Shown one piece after another: positions 13,963 to 17,310 of a DNA stretch of 17,310 bases. Under the pieces are notes generated by a model. That model had not been told where the DNA came from. It did not search any database and saw nothing but the letters and a program-made list of their open reading frames with translations. The stretch spans positions 1-17,310 of the forward strand of contig DSDS01000057.1 of assembly GCA_011048585.1 (NCBI GenBank), in the 5' to 3' direction. The DNA is from Desulfurivibrio alkaliphilus (GTDB lineage Bacteria; Desulfobacterota; Desulfobulbia; Desulfobulbales; Desulfurivibrionaceae). Both the position numbers and the translations under genes were made by a program. Positions within the stretch are counted from its first letter, which is position 1. Each line of letters begins with the position of its first letter.

Positions 13963-14871
13963 GTGCGAAAGAGAACAAAATTCCTCACCCTGCTGATCCT
14001 GTCGTTAGTCATATCCACTCTACTGGCGGCCTGCGGGGACCGGGGTAAGCAGACTGGGGGGGAGCTCCCGTTTAAGAGTGAGATATTCTTCGTCGGCTCC
14101 TCCAGCATGGCCCCCGTCATCTCGCAGCTGGCCGATCAGTTCACCAATCAGTTTCGCACCTGGGACCAGGTGGACCCCGGCTTGCCGGCGGCGGAGATCA
14201 AGATCAGTGTCGCCACTGGCGGCTCCGGGGCCGGGGCCAAGGCGGTGCTGGACGGCACTGCCGACTTCGGGATGCTGGCCCGCGATACCCGGGAGGAAGA
14301 ACGTGGCGCCCTGGCCAATTATCGGGAGATCAAAATCGGGATGGATGCCCTGGTGATCGCGGTTAAGCAGGATAATCCCCTGGCTCGGCAACGCCGGGAT
14401 ATTGGAGCGGCCGAACTGCGCCAGATCTTTGCCGGGGAGATCAGCCGCTGGAATGAGCTTGATCCCGCCCTGCCGGCCAAGGAGATCGTGCTGCTGGTGA
14501 GGGATGTGGGCGGCGGCGCCCACGAGGTTTTCCAGAAAGCGATCATGGGAAAGTCGGATTTCAGTGACCGGGCCGTGCAGGTGCACTCCATGCCGAGCCT
14601 GGTGAGCCGGCTGGCCGGCAATCGCCAGGCCATCGGCTACGCCTCCTACGGAGTTGCCGACCAGTTTCGTGAAGAGCTGGCGGTTTTCAGCCTGGACGGG
14701 GTGGTTCCCTCGGCCGAGAACATCATGAACGGCAGTTACCCGGTGGCCCGCCCTCTGGTGCTGGTCTGGAACGGTGAGCTTAGCGCCGCCGAGCAGGCCT
14801 TCCTCGACTACATTCGCTCGCCGGCGGGAGCGCGGGTGATCACCGAAATGGGCTTTTTGCCCCTGCCGTAA
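13963..14871 (+). CDS. pstS: Phosphate-type ABC transporter substrate-binding lipoprotein
   Basis: This is the periplasmic binding protein that feeds the Pst importer. GTG 13963 is chosen because AAAGGAGG ends about 8 bases upstream and the product then begins with a lipoprotein signal, RKRTKFLTLLILSLVISTLL, with lipobox LAAC (Cys24). The 302 residues have the PstS-like fold landmarks FVGSSSMAPV (43-52), ISVATGGSGAGAKAVLDGTA (81-100), DFGMLARD (101-108) and RDVGGGAHEVF (180-190). The last motif differs from the usual SRDTSSGT-type loop, having lost Ser/Thr ligand hydroxyls, so affinity or specificity may be altered. A start at 13909 exists in frame but lacks a signal sequence. It heads a pstSCAB operon. 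Confidence 0.85.
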   Translation: MRKRTKFLTLLILSLVISTLLAACGDRGKQTGGELPFKSEIFFVGSSSMAPVISQLADQFTNQFRTWDQVDPGLPAAEIKISVATGGSGAGAKAVLDGTADFGMLARDTREEERGALANYREIKIGMDALVIAVKQDNPLARQRRDIGAAELRQIFAGEISRWNELDPALPAKEIVLLVRDVGGGAHEVFQKAIMGKSDFSDRAVQVHSMPSLVSRLAGNRQAIGYASYGVADQFREELAVFSLDGVVPSAENIMNGSYPVARPLVLVWNGELSAAEQAFLDYIRSPAGARVITEMGFLPLP

Positions 14872-14880
14872 CGCAACTGG

Positions 14881-15759
14881 TTGTCCGGATTGCTTCATTG
14901 TCGTTTTGAAAAACTGTTTGCCGCAACCGTTAAAGGCCTGACGGTTGCGGCACTGTTTATCCTGCTCTTTATCATTCTCTTTATCCTGAAGGAGTCGCTG
15001 GTGGTGTTTCGGCAGGTCTCCATCGGCGACTTTATTTTCGGTGGTCAGTGGCGACCGGTTTCCCTCAATCTGCGTTTGGGGCTCTGGCCCATCCTGACCG
15101 CCAGTCTTGTTCTCTCCGCCCTGGCCCTGGCGCTGGCCCTGCCTCCCGCCGTCGGCGCCGCCCTCTTCCTGGCCCACGTCTGCCCGGATCGATTGGGTCG
15201 GCCCCTGCGCTCCCTGATCGCCATCATGGCCGGCATCCCCTCGGTGGTTTACGGCTTTGCCGGGGTGGTGCTGCTGCTGCCCATCCTGGAGCGGCTTTTC
15301 AAGATGAGTTCCGGTGATTCCCTGCTGGCCGGGGGGATTGTCCTGGGGGTGATGATCCTGCCCTTTATTATTGCCACCACCACCGAGAGCATGGAGGCCG
15401 CGGCCCAGGGGCATTCGGTGGTTTCCCGGGCCATGGGGGTGTCGCGTTGGTATATGTTGCGGCGGCTGGTGCTGCCCGTTTCCCGGATGGGGATCATCGC
15501 CGGGGCGGTTTTGGGGGTTTCCCGGGCCATGGGGGAGACCATGGCGGTGATCATGGTGGTGGGCAACTCGCCCTTGCTGCCCACCGAGCTGCTGGGCCGG
15601 ATTAAGCCCATTCCGGCCCTGATCGCCTTGGAGATCGGTTCCGCCCCCTTGGGCAGTATCCACTATCATGCCCTGTTCGGAGCGGGTTTTGTGCTGCTGG
15701 TGCTGCTGCTGGCGATCAACCTGCTTTTCTATTTTTTACGTAAACGGCTGGTATCCTGA
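14881..15759 (+). CDS. pstC: Phosphate ABC transporter permease PstC
   Basis: This is an integral inner-membrane channel subunit of the Pst importer. The 292 residues show about six hydrophobic spans, beginning with TVAALFILLFIILFILKESL (about 20-39). Others include ILTASLVLSALALALALPPA and LIAIMAGIPSVVYGFAGVV. The loop with GHSVVSRAMGVSRWYMLRR is the EAA-type contact with the ATPase, and SRAMGETMAVIMVVGN is a PstC landmark. The start is TTG 14881 (TTG 14890 is also possible), 9 bases after pstS, with no strong ribosome-binding site, so translation may depend on coupling from pstS. Confidence 0.92.
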   Translation: MSGLLHCRFEKLFAATVKGLTVAALFILLFIILFILKESLVVFRQVSIGDFIFGGQWRPVSLNLRLGLWPILTASLVLSALALALALPPAVGAALFLAHVCPDRLGRPLRSLIAIMAGIPSVVYGFAGVVLLLPILERLFKMSSGDSLLAGGIVLGVMILPFIIATTTESMEAAAQGHSVVSRAMGVSRWYMLRRLVLPVSRMGIIAGAVLGVSRAMGETMAVIMVVGNSPLLPTELLGRIKPIPALIALEIGSAPLGSIHYHALFGAGFVLLVLLLAINLLFYFLRKRLVS

Positions 15760-15767
15760 GGCGCTTT

Positions 15768-16607
15768 ATGCTTAAAAACTGGCAAGATCGTTGCCTGCAG
15801 GCCTGGCTCTATTTCTCGATTCTGCTGGTGGTCGGGACGGCCCTGCTGACCATGGGCTATATCTTGGTCAAGGGTTGGTCGGCCATTACTCTGGATTTTC
15901 TCTTTTCCGCCCCCCGGGGCATGCCCCTGGGCAAGGAGGGAGGGGTGTTTCCCGCCCTTACCGGTTCTTTGGCTCTGGGTCTGCTCAGCATGCTGATTGC
16001 CTCCCTGCTGGGGCTGGCCACCGCTCTTTATCAGCATCTCTACTGCAGCTCGCCGCGGGTTTATTCCCTGATCCGCCTGGTGGTGCAATGCATTGCCGGA
16101 ATTCCCTCCATTGTGCTGGGGCTCTTCGGCTACACCTTTTTCGTGGTCTCGCTGGGTCTGGGCCACTCCCTGCTGGCGGGGGGGTTGACTCTCTCTCTGA
16201 TGATCTTCCCCGTGGTTGCCATCAATACCGATAAGGCCCTGACGGAGGTGCGGCCGGAGCAGACCCTGGCCTCCTATGCCCTGGGTGTTCCCCGTTCCTA
16301 CACCTTTTTCCACATCATCTGGCCGGAGCGCAAAAACGATATTATCTCCGGTATCCTTCTGGGTACGGTTTACGCCATGGGGGCCACCGCCCCCATCATG
16401 CTGACGGCGGCGGTGCTGTCGGCCCCCTCGCCGGGCTCGCTGTTGCGGCCGGTGATGGCCTTGCCTTACCATCTCTATATTCTGGCCTCGGAGCGGATCT
16501 CCATGGAAAACGCCTACGGCACCGCCCTGGTCTTGCTGCTGCTGCTTTTTGCCGGTTACGGGGCGGCCTTTCTGCTTTTTGGCCGGCGGGGGGAGGGGAG
16601 AGAGTGA
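15768..16607 (+). CDS. pstA: Phosphate ABC transporter permease PstA
   Basis: This is the second channel subunit and pairs with PstC in the inner membrane. The 279 residues have an N-terminal span (about 14-36), a periplasmic loop carrying the PstA-like GMPLGKEGGVFPALTGS, and four to five more spans. The block CIAGIPSIVLGLFGYTFF and the ATPase-contact segment ASYALGVPRSYTFFHIIWP are typical, as is the MGATAPIMLTAAV helix. It begins 8 bases after pstC and its stop overlaps the pstB start (GTGA). Confidence 0.93.
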   Translation: MLKNWQDRCLQAWLYFSILLVVGTALLTMGYILVKGWSAITLDFLFSAPRGMPLGKEGGVFPALTGSLALGLLSMLIASLLGLATALYQHLYCSSPRVYSLIRLVVQCIAGIPSIVLGLFGYTFFVVSLGLGHSLLAGGLTLSLMIFPVVAINTDKALTEVRPEQTLASYALGVPRSYTFFHIIWPERKNDIISGILLGTVYAMGATAPIMLTAAVLSAPSPGSLLRPVMALPYHLYILASERISMENAYGTALVLLLLLFAGYGAAFLLFGRRGEGRE

Positions 16608-17310
16608 ATAGCGTAATGGAACTCAGGGGTTGGCATGTTTTTTATGGGGAGACCCCCGTATTAAAGGGGATCAATCTCCGCTTTCCGGCTCGGCAAATCA
16701 CCGCCCTGATCGGACCCTCGGGCTGCGGCAAAACCACCCTGCTGAAATCACTAAACCGCCTGCTGGAAGAGGAGCCGTTGGCCCGGGCCGAAGGGGAGAT
16801 CCTCTTTAACCGACAACCCATCAATGCCATCCCCCCTGAAACCCTGCGGCGCAAGGTGGGGATCGTTTTTCAGACTCCAACTCCCTTTCCCTTTTCCATC
16901 GAGAAAAACATGGTTTACGCCCTTAATTTCCACCGCCGTCTGGGTCGGGAGGAGAAGAGGGCACTGGTGGCGGAAAAGCTTGAACTGGCCGGGCTGTACG
17001 ACGAGGTGAAGGATCGTTTAAAGCTGGCCGCCAGCAAGCTTTCCGGGGGACAGCAGCAGCGACTCTGCATCGCCCGCTCCCTGACCCTGGACCCGGAAGT
17101 GCTGTTGCTGGACGAGCCCTGCTCCGCCCTCGATCCCCGTTCCACCGCCCGGATTGAGGAAACCCTGCAACGGCTGGCCCGGGAGATGACCATTATTATC
17201 GTGACCCACAATCTGGCCCAGGCCCGCCGCATCGCCCACCATGTCGCCTTTATCTCCGAGGGCCGCTTGGTGGAGGAAGCCCCGGCGGAGCAGTTTTTTG
17301 TTCAGCCGCA
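16604..17310 (+). CDS. pstB: Phosphate ABC transporter ATP-binding protein PstB (runs off the right edge)
   Basis: This is the ATPase subunit of the Pst importer. Reading from GTG 16604, with GGAGG 7 bases upstream and a four-base overlap with pstA, the frame is open to the end of the window, giving about 235 residues of a protein usually near 250. An in-frame ATG at 16616 is an alternative start. Visible motifs are Walker A GPSGCGKTT, the Q-loop VFQTPTPFPFSI, the PstB-type signature LSGGQQQRLCIARSL, Walker B VLLLDEPCSALDPRS and the H-loop VTHNL. DEPCSALDP is diagnostic of PstB. Only the last few residues should be missing. phoU, the usual next gene, may lie outside. Confidence 0.95.
   Translation, partial: MNSVMELRGWHVFYGETPVLKGINLRFPARQITALIGPSGCGKTTLLKSLNRLLEEEPLARAEGEILFNRQPINAIPPETLRRKVGIVFQTPTPFPFSIEKNMVYALNFHRRLGREEKRALVAEKLELAGLYDEVKDRLKLAASKLSGGQQQRLCIARSLTLDPEVLLLDEPCSALDPRSTARIEETLQRLAREMTIIIVTHNLAQARRIAHHVAFISEGRLVEEAPAEQFFVQP

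Noticed and set aside
14020..15669. Very long minus-strand open frame (549 codons) opposite pstS and pstC
   Set aside because: Its product is low-complexity, rich in Gln, Gly and His with no family motif. It is the codon-bias shadow of two well-recognised plus-strand genes.
1..17310. CRISPR arrays, tRNA or rRNA genes, intact insertion sequences
   Set aside because: No regular spaced repeats, no cloverleaf-like or rRNA-like sequence, and no transposase reading frame were recognised by eye.

Overview
The window is about 17.3 kb of GC-rich bacterial DNA (around 60% G+C by eye). It is densely packed, with many start/stop overlaps and frequent GTG starts. Protein content points to a Gram-negative, probably a member of the Desulfobacterota (old Deltaproteobacteria), perhaps near Desulfurivibrio/Desulfobulbales. 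The clues are a Lol-like export operon with an outer-membrane barrel, a LysR regulator resembling the selenium-metabolism-associated LysR group, an HDOD-GGDEF protein, and fragments resembling a magnetosome-type actin (MamK/Mad28). The taxonomic call comes from recognising families, not from any search.

Layout: (1) 1-179, a long imperfect hairpin and a likely promoter. (2) 180-2118 (+), a NamZ/DUF1343 family protein followed by bacterial aminoacyl-tRNA-protein transferase (bpt). (3) 2069-3338 (-), panC then acpS, coenzyme A and acyl-carrier-protein genes, with acpS overlapping the end of bpt tail to tail; a good sigma70-type promoter lies upstream of panC. (4) 3538-7516 (+), a tight four-gene operon: LolD-like ATPase, FtsX/LolC-like permease, LolA-like periplasmic carrier and a beta-barrel outer-membrane protein. 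(5) 7542-9554 (-), an HDOD-GAF-GGDEF signalling protein. (6) 9833-10354 (+), a short lipoprotein with a collagen-like segment that looks cut off. (7) 10399-12578 (-), a methyltransferase, a phosphoglycolate-phosphatase-like HAD protein and, first in the transcription unit, a scrambled MamK-like pseudogene carrying a coiled-coil insert; a TTGACA promoter lies upstream. (8) 12879-13775 (+), a LysR regulator. (9) 13963-17310 (+), pstS-pstC-pstA-pstB, with pstB running off the right edge.

Working together: region 4 reads as a self-contained pathway that could take a lipid or lipoprotein from the inner membrane through the periplasm to the outer membrane. Region 9 is a high-affinity anion (normally phosphate) importer. 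It has no recognisable Pho box but two unusual tandem palindromes upstream. The most unexpected items are the mosaic MamK-like remnant and the complete ABC-LolA-barrel operon. No tRNA, rRNA, CRISPR array or intact insertion sequence was seen.
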